This document shows, piece by piece, positions 8,310-16,524 of a stretch of 64,000 nt of DNA. The position numbers and the translations under genes are program-made. Within the stretch, counting starts at the first letter, position 1, and the number at the start of each line of letters is the position of its first letter. The DNA comes from an uncultured bacterium (GTDB lineage Bacteria; Cyanobacteriota; Vampirovibrionia; Gastranaerophilales; Gastranaerophilaceae), in contig CACZSN010000032.1 in NCBI GenBank assembly GCA_902783835.1, forward strand, positions 17,048 to 81,047. Direction: 5' to 3'. The notes beneath the pieces are model-generated. The model saw only the letters and a program-made list of their open reading frames with translations. It searched no databases and was not told the DNA's origin.

Positions 8310-10094
8310 TCATTTTAATTTATAAATATAAATTTTTGCAAAAGACGGATTTTTTTTGTCGGCAATTTCTCCGACAATTTCGTATTTGTTTTTGATTTCT
8401 TTAAATATTTTTTGTCCGTAATGAAGTCCGAAAAGCTTTCCGTTGTAGTCTTTTCCGTAAATCATTATACAGTCGGGAATATTTTTTTCGGAAAATAAAT
8501 CAGTCACAATTTTGTTTTCACCGTAACCGTCAATTATATGCGGAATTAACGAGTAATATTTTGGACAAAGGTCGTGTTTTGAATAAAAATTGACAATTTC
8601 TCCTTCCGGCAAAACGAGTAATTTCGCCTCTTTCGGGAGATTATTTTTTGCATATTCTGCAGCTTCAAACATTACATTTGAGCAAATTCTTTCGTGAATG
8701 AAAAATTTTCCTCTTTCCCCCGAAAAGCTTATGTTTGTTGCCATTGAGAAAAATATCCACGAAAATAATACGTTTATTGAAAATAAAATTAATCCGATAT
8801 AAACCGATTTAAACGAAAAATCTGCTTTGGGAGTATTGGCGATATTTTGGGGCAAAATTTCAAACAAATAAATTGTTGCTGCAATTACAAAAATCGTCAT
8901 TGTGAGGTTATAGCCGGATGAATTTATCGGGAAAAATAAACTTCTTCCGATAAGCAAAAATCCTGAAATTCCGATAAATACAAACGCTTTTTCGGTTTTT
9001 GTAACGGGGTTTTTTAACATCTTTATAAGAGTTAAAACTAAACCGATTGCAACAAAAATATTTAAAATTATACCGAAACTGAAATTATAAAAATCTAAAA
9101 GTGCCAAAATTATTGCGGTTATGCCAAAAATAAGAAATGTTACAATCGCAAAAAACTTTTTAGCCACAACTGCTTTGTTGCTTTCACTTTTTTGAAATAA
9201 AAAGTTGATAATTATCCCGAAAACAAGGCAAATAGCGAATGTTATCAGAAACATTTTTACACTTGAAATCGAGTGTGTAAGCAAAACTTTGTTATTTAAA
9301 AATTCCGCTAAATTTGGATAAGAAGCGGCATTGAATTCCGCAACGGATGATGAATTTTGGAAATTTGTGAAAAAATCCTGCACTATTTTCAAATCATTTG
9401 CCCTAAATCCTGACAAAAACATCTGTCCGGCTGATAAAATAATCGGTGTAATTGCTGAAAATATTGATAATAAAAGATTTTTTACGGAGTAATTTTTTGC
9501 AATTACGAAGATTAAAATTAAACCAAACGGCAAATATTCAGGCTTTAACGTTACGGATAACCCGAATAAAAATGATGCACCGTACAAAAATCCGACTTTT
9601 TTTTCGTCTGCAAATTCATAATTTATTAAACATAAAAATGCTCCGAAAACCGCTACAAATGCGTATAATACCGAATATGAATACGGGAAAAACCAGCTTG
9701 TAAATTCTGTTCCCGAAACTCTGAAAACTTGATAACACATCGTTAAAAACGTTGCAACAAAAGCGATTTTGTCATTGGAAAATTTTCTCGTAACAAAATA
9801 CATTCCGCCTAAAATAAATAAACTCGAAATAATTCCCGCAAAATATAAAACATTTATTGATACTCCAAAAATTTTGTATAAAATTGCGTTAATTTGATAT
9901 CCTAACGGCGGATACAGGCACAAAAAGTCACGGTACGGCATTTCACCTTTTAAAAATTCCGCCGGTAATAATGCCTCTCTGAATGTGTCAAAAATGGGAT
10001 TTCCCCATTTGCCCCAAGTTATTGTCGTAAATATTACAAAAAGAACCCCTAATATTGTTAAAAAGAGTGCTTTTTCGGATAATTTTTTTTCCAT
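8310..10094 (-). CDS. Polytopic membrane glycosyltransferase (GT39/ArnT-like GT-C)
   Basis: 594-residue integral membrane protein with roughly ten to twelve hydrophobic segments. The N-terminal pattern after the first helix, with an acidic loop (DTFREALLPAEFLKGEMPYR) then YPPLGYQINAILYKIFG, is the periplasmic loop signature of dolichyl/undecaprenyl-phosphate sugar-dependent GT-C enzymes. A soluble C-terminal domain of about 130 residues follows the last helix (LPKEAKLLVLPEGEIVNFYS). Likely moves a lipid-linked sugar onto a protein, lipid A or glycan on the outer face of the inner membrane. Monocistronic, convergent with the ferritin-like gene. The donor and acceptor cannot be told. Confidence 0.72.
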   Translation of the reverse strand: MEKKLSEKALFLTILGVLFVIFTTITWGKWGNPIFDTFREALLPAEFLKGEMPYRDFLCLYPPLGYQINAILYKIFGVSINVLYFAGIISSLFILGGMYFVTRKFSNDKIAFVATFLTMCYQVFRVSGTEFTSWFFPYSYSVLYAFVAVFGAFLCLINYEFADEKKVGFLYGASFLFGLSVTLKPEYLPFGLILIFVIAKNYSVKNLLLSIFSAITPIILSAGQMFLSGFRANDLKIVQDFFTNFQNSSSVAEFNAASYPNLAEFLNNKVLLTHSISSVKMFLITFAICLVFGIIINFLFQKSESNKAVVAKKFFAIVTFLIFGITAIILALLDFYNFSFGIILNIFVAIGLVLTLIKMLKNPVTKTEKAFVFIGISGFLLIGRSLFFPINSSGYNLTMTIFVIAATIYLFEILPQNIANTPKADFSFKSVYIGLILFSINVLFSWIFFSMATNISFSGERGKFFIHERICSNVMFEAAEYAKNNLPKEAKLLVLPEGEIVNFYSKHDLCPKYYSLIPHIIDGYGENKIVTDLFSEKNIPDCIMIYGKDYNGKLFGLHYGQKIFKEIKNKYEIVGEIADKKNPSFAKIYIYKLK

Positions 10095-10275
10095 TTTCCC
10101 TCAATTCTTATCTGAATTTTTCTTTGATTTTAACATATCCGCCCCAAGTGGTCTTTTATTAAAACTAACCTTAATAAAACTTAACATGATGATACAAAAC
10201 AGAAAAAATAATTAAAGAAATTTTTGAGAATGCCGATATAAGGCATGTGAGAACTATTGAAGGGTTTTAGATTAA

Positions 10276-10926
10276 ATGAACACGACGATTACTTCGGTTT
10301 CGGCATTGGTTACGGCACGTGCCTCACAGGCAACTAAAAAAGTTGAAACACAGAAACCGCTTGAACAAAAACAACAGACGGAAGCATACTCAAGTACATA
10401 TTCAAATGCTGCACGTTCATTGGCTATGGCGGGAATTAACTTCAGCAAACCGGCCGAAAAAGCAGAAGGTGTAAATTATACGGAAGGCATTAATTGCACG
10501 GTAGTTAAAGAAACTACGGGCGATGAAACCAATAAATGGTGGCAAGAAGAAATGGATTACGACAATCCGCCTTATTTGCCGAAATCAAAAGTACAGGAAA
10601 TTGAACTTCAGGAAGATACTAAGTTTTGCCGTGTATATGATGGTGTAAACTCTGGTATGTTCGGTGGTTGGGTAATGAAGCAAACCGACATTGAAGGTTT
10701 AACACCTGAAGAAATTCAAGATAAATTTGCACTTCCTCAAAAGCCGTTGATGATGTGCGATGTAACACTTCCTAAGGGAACGCACATGCGAACCGGTTTA
10801 TGCAATCCGCTTGAAGGTTGGGGCAAAGGCGGAGGTGTTCAGTTTGACCTTATGGGACAAAGGGTTGGTGATTTTGATAATGAGCGGGATTTGCCGACCA
10901 AAAAAGATATTAAAGCCGAGGGATAA
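10276..10926 (+). CDS. Unknown protein with conserved-looking C-terminal domain
   Basis: No family recognised with confidence. 216 residues: an N-terminal Ala/Thr/Gln/Lys-rich, probably disordered stretch of about 80 residues (MNTTITSVSALVTARASQ), then a compact-looking domain with KWWQEEMDYDNPPYLPKS, a VYDGVNSGMFGGWVM loop and a Gly-rich end LPKGTHMRTGLCNPLEG / GKGGGVQFDLMG. The last part faintly resembles the small catalytic-type domains at the ends of polymorphic toxins, but this is a weak impression. No signal peptide. The ribosome site is poor (GAAGGG 14 bases away). A terminator hairpin overlaps the stop codon. A short hairpin (ATGCC/GGCAT, 10230-10246) lies upstream. Confidence 0.7.
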   Translation: MNTTITSVSALVTARASQATKKVETQKPLEQKQQTEAYSSTYSNAARSLAMAGINFSKPAEKAEGVNYTEGINCTVVKETTGDETNKWWQEEMDYDNPPYLPKSKVQEIELQEDTKFCRVYDGVNSGMFGGWVMKQTDIEGLTPEEIQDKFALPQKPLMMCDVTLPKGTHMRTGLCNPLEGWGKGGGVQFDLMGQRVGDFDNERDLPTKKDIKAEG

Positions 10927-10942
10927 AATCCTCGGTTTTTTA
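10914..10942 (+). terminator. Terminator overlapping the 3' end of the preceding gene
   Basis: CCGAGGGAT - AAA - ATCCTCGG with one bulged G and a T6 tail; the stop codon lies inside the hairpin. Confidence 0.85.
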
Positions 10943-10973
10943 ATTGGTAAATATTTTGTACGAAGCTCTTATG

Positions 10974-11001
10974 TTGATTTTCGGACATAAAATGTTATAA
11001 T
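10974..11001 (+). promoter_or_regulatory. Promoter: TTGATT, 16 bp, TGTTATAAT
   Basis: -35 TTGATT at 10974-10979 and a perfect extended -10 (TATAAT at 10996-11001) before the small gene at 11025. Confidence 0.7.
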
Positions 11002-11024
11002 TATCGATGAATGAGAGGTGTTTT

Positions 11025-11375
11025 ATGGAATTAAATATTCAAATTAATAAAAATATTTTGGTTTTAAACGGAAAAGAAATCAAATTTGACCATAACATCA
11101 GACAGTTTAGAACAGTTGGTGATGATGTAGTTGTATTGCTTGCTATTCCGAATAATGATGATACGCTCGATAATATTTATTGTTATGCTTCATACGGTAT
11201 TATCAAGTGGCAAGTTCAACCGATTAAAGAAGCTTTCCCTGAGATGAAACAAGTTTATCCGTTTGAGCAAATGAGCGTAATTGACGGAATGATTGCCGCA
11301 TCTGATTTTTATGGCAGAAGATTTTTCATTGATCCTGAAACGGGTAAAATTACTAAAAAAGATATTGTAAAATAG
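11025..11375 (+). CDS. Small conserved-type hypothetical protein, beta-rich
   Basis: 116-residue cytoplasmic protein, no named family. The ATG at 11025 is chosen because GAGAGGTG lies 6 bases before it; an upstream in-frame ATG at 11007 is inside the leader. Alternating hydrophobic strands, a mid-protein ASYGIIKWQVQPI and a C-terminal FFIDPETGKITKKD look like one or two blades of a PQQ/propeller-type or similar beta fold in which 'DPETGKI' is the turn. It has its own clear promoter and a terminator on the far side. Function unknown. Confidence 0.78.
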   Translation: MELNIQINKNILVLNGKEIKFDHNIRQFRTVGDDVVVLLAIPNNDDTLDNIYCYASYGIIKWQVQPIKEAFPEMKQVYPFEQMSVIDGMIAASDFYGRRFFIDPETGKITKKDIVK

Positions 11376-11396
11376 ATTTTTATAAATTTTTTCAAT

Positions 11397-11430
11397 AAAA
11401 AAGACCTTTGTTTTGAAGGTCTTTTTTTTA
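11397..11430. terminator. Bidirectional terminator
   Basis: AAAAAGACCTT - TGTTTTG - AAGGTCTTTTT, between convergent genes. Confidence 0.9.
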
Positions 11431-11432
11431 TT

Positions 11433-12992
11433 TTATTTCCGATTTTTTCTTTGTTCAAGAAGTGCATTAATGCTGTCTTCAGCTTCTTTTTCGGCGGTTT
11501 GAATTGAATGTTCGCGATTATATTTATCGAGAGCTTCGGCAGGTTCCGACAAATCCCAAAATTTATTTTTGATATTAATAACATCACTGTACGGCATTCC
11601 GATTATACCTTTATCAAGAATGGAGAATTGGTATGCTCGTTTTGAAGGATTGCTTTTATCGACGGTATCTTCATCATAGTGTAAGATTATTTTTTTAACT
11701 TCATAATTTGGTTCAAGAGCCAATGCAGTGCTGACAAAATTTGCATTCCAAATGTATCTTCTCAAATCCGAATTGAAAAACGATGCGATTTCTTTATCTT
11801 TTTCCGTTGAAGGAACGTATAATGCACCTTGGCAATTATTTATATTTTCTTTCATAAAGGAGACATTTTGGTTCCAATAATATGTTTCGACAATTTGCCA
11901 TCCTGTAAGAGTAATTCCGCAAAGTAATACGGGGACGCTGATTTTTGCAAATAATTCTTTGCTTTCAGGAAATTTTTTTAATCTTGCCGCAAAAATTCCC
12001 GCAAATATCATCGGCACAACCCAAAGAGGAATACTTCTCATATGTTGTTCATAAATCGGATTGATAAATTGTTGTAAATTATCCGAAAAATAGAGGAATA
12101 AATATATGTAAATGCCGCTGAATGCCGCTATTAAGGTTTTTGAAACGGGCTTATTTTTTCTGAAATAAATTATTCCGACAATTAGCAAAACGGTTACAAT
12201 GACAGCCAAAATGTTTAATTTGTTCCAAAATTGCCAAAAATCCAAAGCTTCACCGAGAAATCTTTTGAAATCGGATTTTTCATCATTTGATAAGATAATA
12301 AAAAATACATTGTATACCGAAGCGGCAAGAGAACCCGCCCCAATTACGATTTTGGTCAAAACATTTTTTGGATTTTCTTCATCGTAAAGACAGGTGAACA
12401 TAATCGCGAAAATAATTAATCCGAGAAATAAAGTGTGTTCGTAAATTCCAAACATTAAAATCAATAGAAAAAATATGCCGATTTTATCTGATTTTGTATA
12501 GTTGATTTTGCCGAGTAAGTAGTTTAGCAAAACGAACTGAAATGTAAGTCCTATGGTTGTTTCAACGACGGAAAAAATTTGATACAACAAAATCAAACAG
12601 GCATAAGTGAATAAACTGAAAAACCAAACAGCATATTGCTTAGTTCTTTTTGTTAATTCAAAATTCCACCATAAACCCAAAACAGGTAAGGTAAACATTG
12701 TGAAAGAATAAATTGTGGAATAGGTAATTTTGTCCGTCAAATCCCTGAATAAAAAAGCAGTAATGCTAATCGGTAAATGCTCCAAAAAGAAAACAACCAC
12801 TCTCGGATGTTCAATAAAAGATTTAATTTCAAAAACATTGTCCCCGAATCTGTTGAGGTGCATTATGAACCAGAAAGAACCGTCAAGATATAATGCCCTT
12901 TGCGAACAAGCTGCGTAAAAAACATAAAAAACAGTTATTAAAACAAATAAAAAACCTAAAAGTTTAATACCCCTGTCCTGATTGATTTCCAT
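11433..12992 (-). CDS. Polytopic inner-membrane protein, GT-C-like
   Basis: 519 residues with about ten to twelve hydrophobic helices. After the first helix comes a short loop (SQRALYLDGSFWFIMHLN, then EHPRVVVFFLEHLP) resembling the acidic first loop of GT-C glycosyltransferases, but I cannot assign a subfamily. A soluble C-terminal region of about 130 residues follows the last helix (YVPSTEKDKEIASFFNSD) and ends in a Glu/Lys-rich helix. Its architecture matches the membrane proteins at 8310-10094 and 54452-56167, so the three may serve the same envelope-glycan pathway. Monocistronic; divergent from the winged-helix gene. Confidence 0.7.
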   Translation of the reverse strand: MEINQDRGIKLLGFLFVLITVFYVFYAACSQRALYLDGSFWFIMHLNRFGDNVFEIKSFIEHPRVVVFFLEHLPISITAFLFRDLTDKITYSTIYSFTMFTLPVLGLWWNFELTKRTKQYAVWFFSLFTYACLILLYQIFSVVETTIGLTFQFVLLNYLLGKINYTKSDKIGIFFLLILMFGIYEHTLFLGLIIFAIMFTCLYDEENPKNVLTKIVIGAGSLAASVYNVFFIILSNDEKSDFKRFLGEALDFWQFWNKLNILAVIVTVLLIVGIIYFRKNKPVSKTLIAAFSGIYIYLFLYFSDNLQQFINPIYEQHMRSIPLWVVPMIFAGIFAARLKKFPESKELFAKISVPVLLCGITLTGWQIVETYYWNQNVSFMKENINNCQGALYVPSTEKDKEIASFFNSDLRRYIWNANFVSTALALEPNYEVKKIILHYDEDTVDKSNPSKRAYQFSILDKGIIGMPYSDVINIKNKFWDLSEPAEALDKYNREHSIQTAEKEAEDSINALLEQRKNRK

Positions 12993-13148
12993 CTTAAATC
13001 CTCTATTTATGAACTTGATATTAAAATAGCATAAAATTTATCGAAATTGTTAAAATACCCAAAAAATTCTTCTTGTAAAGGGGTTTGTTTCAAATGTAAA
13101 ATATTTAAAAAAAAATTTACGATACTAAATATTTTGAGATTTTAAAAA

Positions 13149-13198
13149 TTTCTTATGCTACGATAAGAAAGTCGGAAAAAACAAATATGTTTTTTCGG
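13149..13198. promoter_or_regulatory. Two adjacent inverted repeats before the winged-helix gene
   Basis: First dyad TTTCTTAT (13149-13156) / ATAAGAAA (13163-13170); second GAAAAAACA (13175-13183) / TGTTTTTTC (13188-13196), 4-base loop. Both perfect. They lie 49-98 bases before the ATG at 13247 and may be operators or leader hairpins. Confidence 0.45.
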
Positions 13199-13246
13199 TA
13201 AGAATGGTTTAAAAAGAAGACAAATATATAGTCAAGGAGAGTCGGA

Positions 13247-13867
13247 ATGCAAGAATACCTTACTAAAGAAGAAATCCGTCAGTGGAGAAGTTCTCTTGAA
13301 AAAATTACACTTGAAGAATATGCTGCAAGATTGGGCAAAGTAATTCAAGGAGAGAAACATACCAATGACATGATTGATAAGGTAATGACAACATCTTTGC
13401 ATTCAATGTCGGCAACACCAGATTATTCCGTACATACGGAAAAATTGGAAACTTTGACTTTGCACTCAATGTTTGAAAAGAAAGAAACTAAGGCTAAAAA
13501 AGAAACACCGGTTGCTAAAAAAGTTAAAGCGGAACCCGTAAAAGAAGAAATTAAACCCGCAAAATCAGTTAAACCGGCGGTAAAACAAGTTAAAGAAGTA
13601 AAAGAAACAAAAGCTCCTAAAGAAGTTAATAACGTTTCTGCTTCAGTGGAAAATATCACATTCAAAAAACCGCTTATTCCGAGAGAACAAATGATTTTTG
13701 ATTACCTTGTTCAAAATAAAGGAACAATCGTTTACGCAAAAGATATGGCAGCACTTTTGGAATTGCCGAGAGATTATGTTTATAAATACATTAAAAATTT
13801 GAGACAAAAAATCAATGAAGATGTATTGTTTAATGCTGATAACGGCGGATATGTTTTAGAAATATAA
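13247..13867 (+). CDS. Winged-helix DNA-binding protein with Lys/Glu/Pro-rich linker
   Basis: 206 residues in three parts: an N-terminal helical segment (MQEYLTKEEIRQWRSSLEKI, to about residue 75), a low-complexity Lys/Glu/Pro/Val-rich linker of about 55 residues (repeated KxxKPAKSVKPAVKQVKE-like units), and a C-terminal OmpR/PhoB-type winged helix: REQMIFDYLVQNKGTIVYAKD, recognition helix PRDYVYKYIKNLRQKI and the beta-hairpin wing GGYVLEI. It has no receiver domain, so it is a one-component or architectural DNA binder. Good GGAGAG ribosome site. The next gene starts 16 bases later, suggesting co-transcription. Two perfect palindromes upstream are candidates for self-regulation. Confidence 0.78.
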   Translation: MQEYLTKEEIRQWRSSLEKITLEEYAARLGKVIQGEKHTNDMIDKVMTTSLHSMSATPDYSVHTEKLETLTLHSMFEKKETKAKKETPVAKKVKAEPVKEEIKPAKSVKPAVKQVKEVKETKAPKEVNNVSASVENITFKKPLIPREQMIFDYLVQNKGTIVYAKDMAALLELPRDYVYKYIKNLRQKINEDVLFNADNGGYVLEI

Positions 13868-13883
13868 TGTAAGAAGAAAAACG

Positions 13884-15014
13884 ATGCCCAAAGAAAAATT
13901 AAAAATAGCATTTCCTCATATGGGAACAGTGTCATACGCTTGGCGTGCAGCACTTAGAAAATTGGGTGTTACAGCATTTGTCCCTCCGTATACAAACAAA
14001 AGAACTCTGTCTCTTGGGATAAAATATGCTCCGGAAGCAATTTGTTTACCGTATAAATTAATATTGGGAAACTTTATTGAGGCTTTGGAAGGCGGTGCTG
14101 ACTACGTTTCGATGATTACGTCTCCCGGAATTTGCCGTTTGGGTGAATACGGTCAATGTATCGAAAATGTCTTAAACGATTTAGGATATAAAAACAGATA
14201 CCTCGAATTGTCACTCTATGACGGTTTTAAGGGTATGTATAATTATCTTTCGCAAGCAAATCCGAAAGCTACAATTTTTCAAAAAATTGATGCTATTTAT
14301 ACAGCAGTAAGATTTGTATTTGCTCTCGATAGAGTTGCAACGGTGCTTTCATATTACCGAGCAAGAGAAATAACCTTCGGTACGGCTGAAAAGGCTTACA
14401 ACAAAGGGCTTGAACTTTTTGATAAAGCACTTTCGATTAAAGAATTGAAAAATGCCGAAAAAGAAACAATCAGAATGATTAAAGAAACACCGATTGACGA
14501 AAAACGTGACGTTTTGTACGTTGACATTACAGGCGAAATCTTCATCGTCCTTGACCCGTTTTCAAATCAAAATATAAATCGTGAACTCGGTAAAATGGGT
14601 GTTCAAACAAGAACAAGCCTCACGGTTTCAAGTTTCTTAAAAGACGCTATCATTCCGAAATGGTTTAAAAAAGGCGAAACGCACTTGGAAAGAGCATTTA
14701 GACTTGCAAGACCATATTTGATGAGAGATATCGGCGGCGATTCATTGGAATCAATCAGTGACGTTGCTTTTGCCGACCAAAGAGGTATCGACGGTATTAT
14801 CCACGTCAGCCCGTTTACTTGTATGCCTGAAATCGTTACGCAGAATATTTTCCCAAAAATGAGAGAAAATTGCGAAATTCCGATTTTGACATTGATTATG
14901 GACGAACAAACCGGTAAAGCAGGCTATATCACAAGACTTGAAGCTTTTACCGACTTGATGAGAAGAAGAAAACGTAAAAAGCTACAAGAAGAAAAAGATG
15001 TCGCAAAAAAATAA
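13884..15014 (+). CDS. Acyl-CoA dehydratase activase-related protein (DUF2229-like)
   Basis: 376 residues, related to the 2-hydroxyacyl-CoA dehydratase/benzoyl-CoA reductase component superfamily. Recognisable pieces: KIAFPHMGTVSYAWRAALRKLG at the start, YAPEAICLPYKLILGNFIEALE with a conserved Cys, TSPGICRLGEYGQ with a second conserved Cys, and HVSPFTCMPEIV with a third; these Cys normally hold a 4Fe-4S cluster. In Firmicutes such proteins are usually fused or next to the ATPase activator (BadF/HgdC type); here no activator is in sight. The exact reaction is unknown. Follows the winged-helix gene with 16 bases between. No terminator seen directly after it. Confidence 0.8.
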   Translation: MPKEKLKIAFPHMGTVSYAWRAALRKLGVTAFVPPYTNKRTLSLGIKYAPEAICLPYKLILGNFIEALEGGADYVSMITSPGICRLGEYGQCIENVLNDLGYKNRYLELSLYDGFKGMYNYLSQANPKATIFQKIDAIYTAVRFVFALDRVATVLSYYRAREITFGTAEKAYNKGLELFDKALSIKELKNAEKETIRMIKETPIDEKRDVLYVDITGEIFIVLDPFSNQNINRELGKMGVQTRTSLTVSSFLKDAIIPKWFKKGETHLERAFRLARPYLMRDIGGDSLESISDVAFADQRGIDGIIHVSPFTCMPEIVTQNIFPKMRENCEIPILTLIMDEQTGKAGYITRLEAFTDLMRRRKRKKLQEEKDVAKK

Positions 15015-15344
15015 TCCGTTGAATTTTGAATAAATTTCAATATCCGTTGTTTTGCCCTAAAATAAAAGTTTTTCAAGTACAAAAAACTCAGTAAAATTCC
15101 ATTTTTAATTAAAATTTTAAAAATTTTTTCAAAAAAAAGGCAATTTTTTTTATCAAAAATACTTATTATAAATGTAGATGATAAAACATCTACAATAAAT
15201 ATTTCGCAATTTTCTCAATCCCTTGTAAATAAAGGGATATGAGTGTTTGTTAAGTTTTGTTGCGTAAAACATATCAAAAAACACAATTTCTTTTAACGGA
15301 AATACTTTATAAAAGAGTAGAGAGTTAACGAGAGAGAGAAAAGA
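15015..15344 (+). other. Gene-free stretch with two leader hairpins
   Basis: AT-rich, no coding potential seen. It holds hairpin TGTAGATG-ATAAAA-CATCTACA (15173-15194) directly after a possible -10 (ATTATAAAT), and ATCCCTT-GTAAATA-AAGGGAT (15218-15238). Both lie in what would be a long 5' leader of the gene at 15345. Confidence 0.5.
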
Positions 15345-16166
15345 ATGTTGAACGTAAATAATTTAAACGCTACAGCAAAATTACTCAATCAAACAGGCTT
15401 GCTCAACAACTCTAAACTTTCTGCAAAAGATGCTCAAGCAGCAGTATCTATTTTCAGCTCACTCAATTCAACATCTACAACATCAGTAAATACAAAAGAT
15501 TATCTCGCAAACTCAATTTTCGCAGCACAACAAGATGGCGAAGATGACGGCAAACTTACATTCGGCGAAACAGCAAAAAGCCTTTTAAAAGGAGCAGTTA
15601 AATCATTCACAAATATGTTTTCTTCTCCCGAAAACGCAGTTAAAACAGTTGCAGGCGGCATAGCATGTGCAGCATTAATCGCAGTAACAGGCGGAGCAGC
15701 TACACCGTTCATTATCGCAGGCGGTGCAATCCTCGGCGGTGTTCAAGTAGGTAAAGGTCTTTACAATGCATCTCAAGCAACAACTGATGACGCAAAAAGA
15801 GCTGCATTAGAAGATATCGGAAGCGGTACAGCAACAATCGCGATGTCAGTTGCAGCAGGCAAAGCATACTCTAACGCAACAGGTTCTTCATTAACTTCTC
15901 TTTCAACTTACAAAGATGCAGCAACAAACTCAATCAACAACGCTAATGCATTTATGAAAATATCTCCTTCAGCAGCAAAAGCAGAAATTGCAAGCGTTAC
16001 ATCTTTAGATAAATCAGTAAACTGGATGAGCGATGACAAAGCATTGAACCAAATGTATGAAGCTGATGCTCAAGGAACAATGAAAAAATTCGGTTACCAA
16101 TTGGCAGAAGGCTTTACAAAAAATAATGAAGAAATCCAAAAGAAAAGAAATATTTTCGCAGCATAA
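15345..16166 (+). CDS. EF-hand-like / glycine-zipper protein of unknown function
   Basis: 273 residues, no named family. Ser/Thr/Asn-rich N terminus (about 1-60), then a 12-residue EF-hand-type loop D64-GEDDGKLTFG-E75 with acidic positions 1, 3, 5, 12 and Gly at 6, then a helix and a strongly hydrophobic Ala/Gly-rich segment (about 103-140: ending TGGAATPFIIAGGAILGG) that looks like a glycine-zipper membrane hairpin. The rest is Ala/Ser-rich helix. No classical signal peptide. Start ATG has a GAGAGAGAG site. Codon use is markedly GCA/TCA/ACA-rich, as for highly expressed genes. The Ca-binding loop links it loosely with the EF-hand protein at 47647. Possibly exported or membrane-inserting; unproven. 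Confidence 0.72.
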   Translation: MLNVNNLNATAKLLNQTGLLNNSKLSAKDAQAAVSIFSSLNSTSTTSVNTKDYLANSIFAAQQDGEDDGKLTFGETAKSLLKGAVKSFTNMFSSPENAVKTVAGGIACAALIAVTGGAATPFIIAGGAILGGVQVGKGLYNASQATTDDAKRAALEDIGSGTATIAMSVAAGKAYSNATGSSLTSLSTYKDAATNSINNANAFMKISPSAAKAEIASVTSLDKSVNWMSDDKALNQMYEADAQGTMKKFGYQLAEGFTKNNEEIQKKRNIFAA

Positions 16167-16215
16167 TTGATTTTTATACTAAATCCAAATCATTTTTCTC
16201 TATATTTTAAAAGTT

Positions 16216-16266
16216 AACAAAAAGACCTCATTTGAGGTCTTTTGAAAAATGGACGAGAAGAGACTC
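16216..16266. repeat. Duplicated block: terminator plus 3' end of tRNA-Leu (copy 1)
   Basis: Contains the hairpin AAAAAGACCTC-ATTT-GAGGTC (works as the terminator of the gene at 15345) and, at 16250-16266, the 17 bases TGGACGAGAAGAGACTC identical to the 3' end of tRNA-Leu (acceptor strand plus half the T arm). The same block recurs at 16380-16428. Confidence 0.85.
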
Positions 16267-16379
16267 CCCTGAATCGTAGGCGACAAACCGGAGCCGTACG
16301 AGTCAGGATACCCGAAGGGCAGAACTCCTTGATTTGCGACAACGAGAGCAAATCAACAGTACGAGTCAAGAAAAGAGCA

Positions 16380-16428
16380 AACAAAAAGACCTCATTTGAG
16401 GTCTTTAAAACTGGACGAGAAGAGACTC
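16380..16428. repeat. Duplicated block: terminator plus 3' end of tRNA-Leu (copy 2, in the intact tRNA)
   Basis: Second copy of the 27-base hairpin sequence (16380-16406) followed by the same 17-base tRNA 3' end (16412-16428). Offset from copy 1 is 162-164 bases. On the minus strand the hairpin is the terminator of tRNA-Leu. The 110 or so bases between copies are visibly more GC-rich than the surroundings. Confidence 0.85.
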
Positions 16429-16491
16429 GAACTCTTACACCGAAGGCGCCAGTTCCTAAGACTGGTGCGTCTACCATTCCGCCACTCGTCC
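16412..16491 (-). tRNA. tRNA-Leu (anticodon UAG)
   Basis: Minus-strand cloverleaf: acceptor GGACGAG / CTCGTCC with discriminator A, D arm GTGGCGGAATGGTAGACGC, anticodon stem CCAGT / ACTGG around loop CTTAGGA (anticodon TAG, reads CUN Leu), long variable arm GCGCCTTCGGTGT typical of class II tRNA-Leu, T arm AAGAG-TTCGAGT-CTCTT. CCA is not encoded. A terminator follows at once. Confidence 0.95.
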
Positions 16492-16524
16492 TTGTTTTTA
16501 AGATAACTCAAAAATTTTTTTCGG

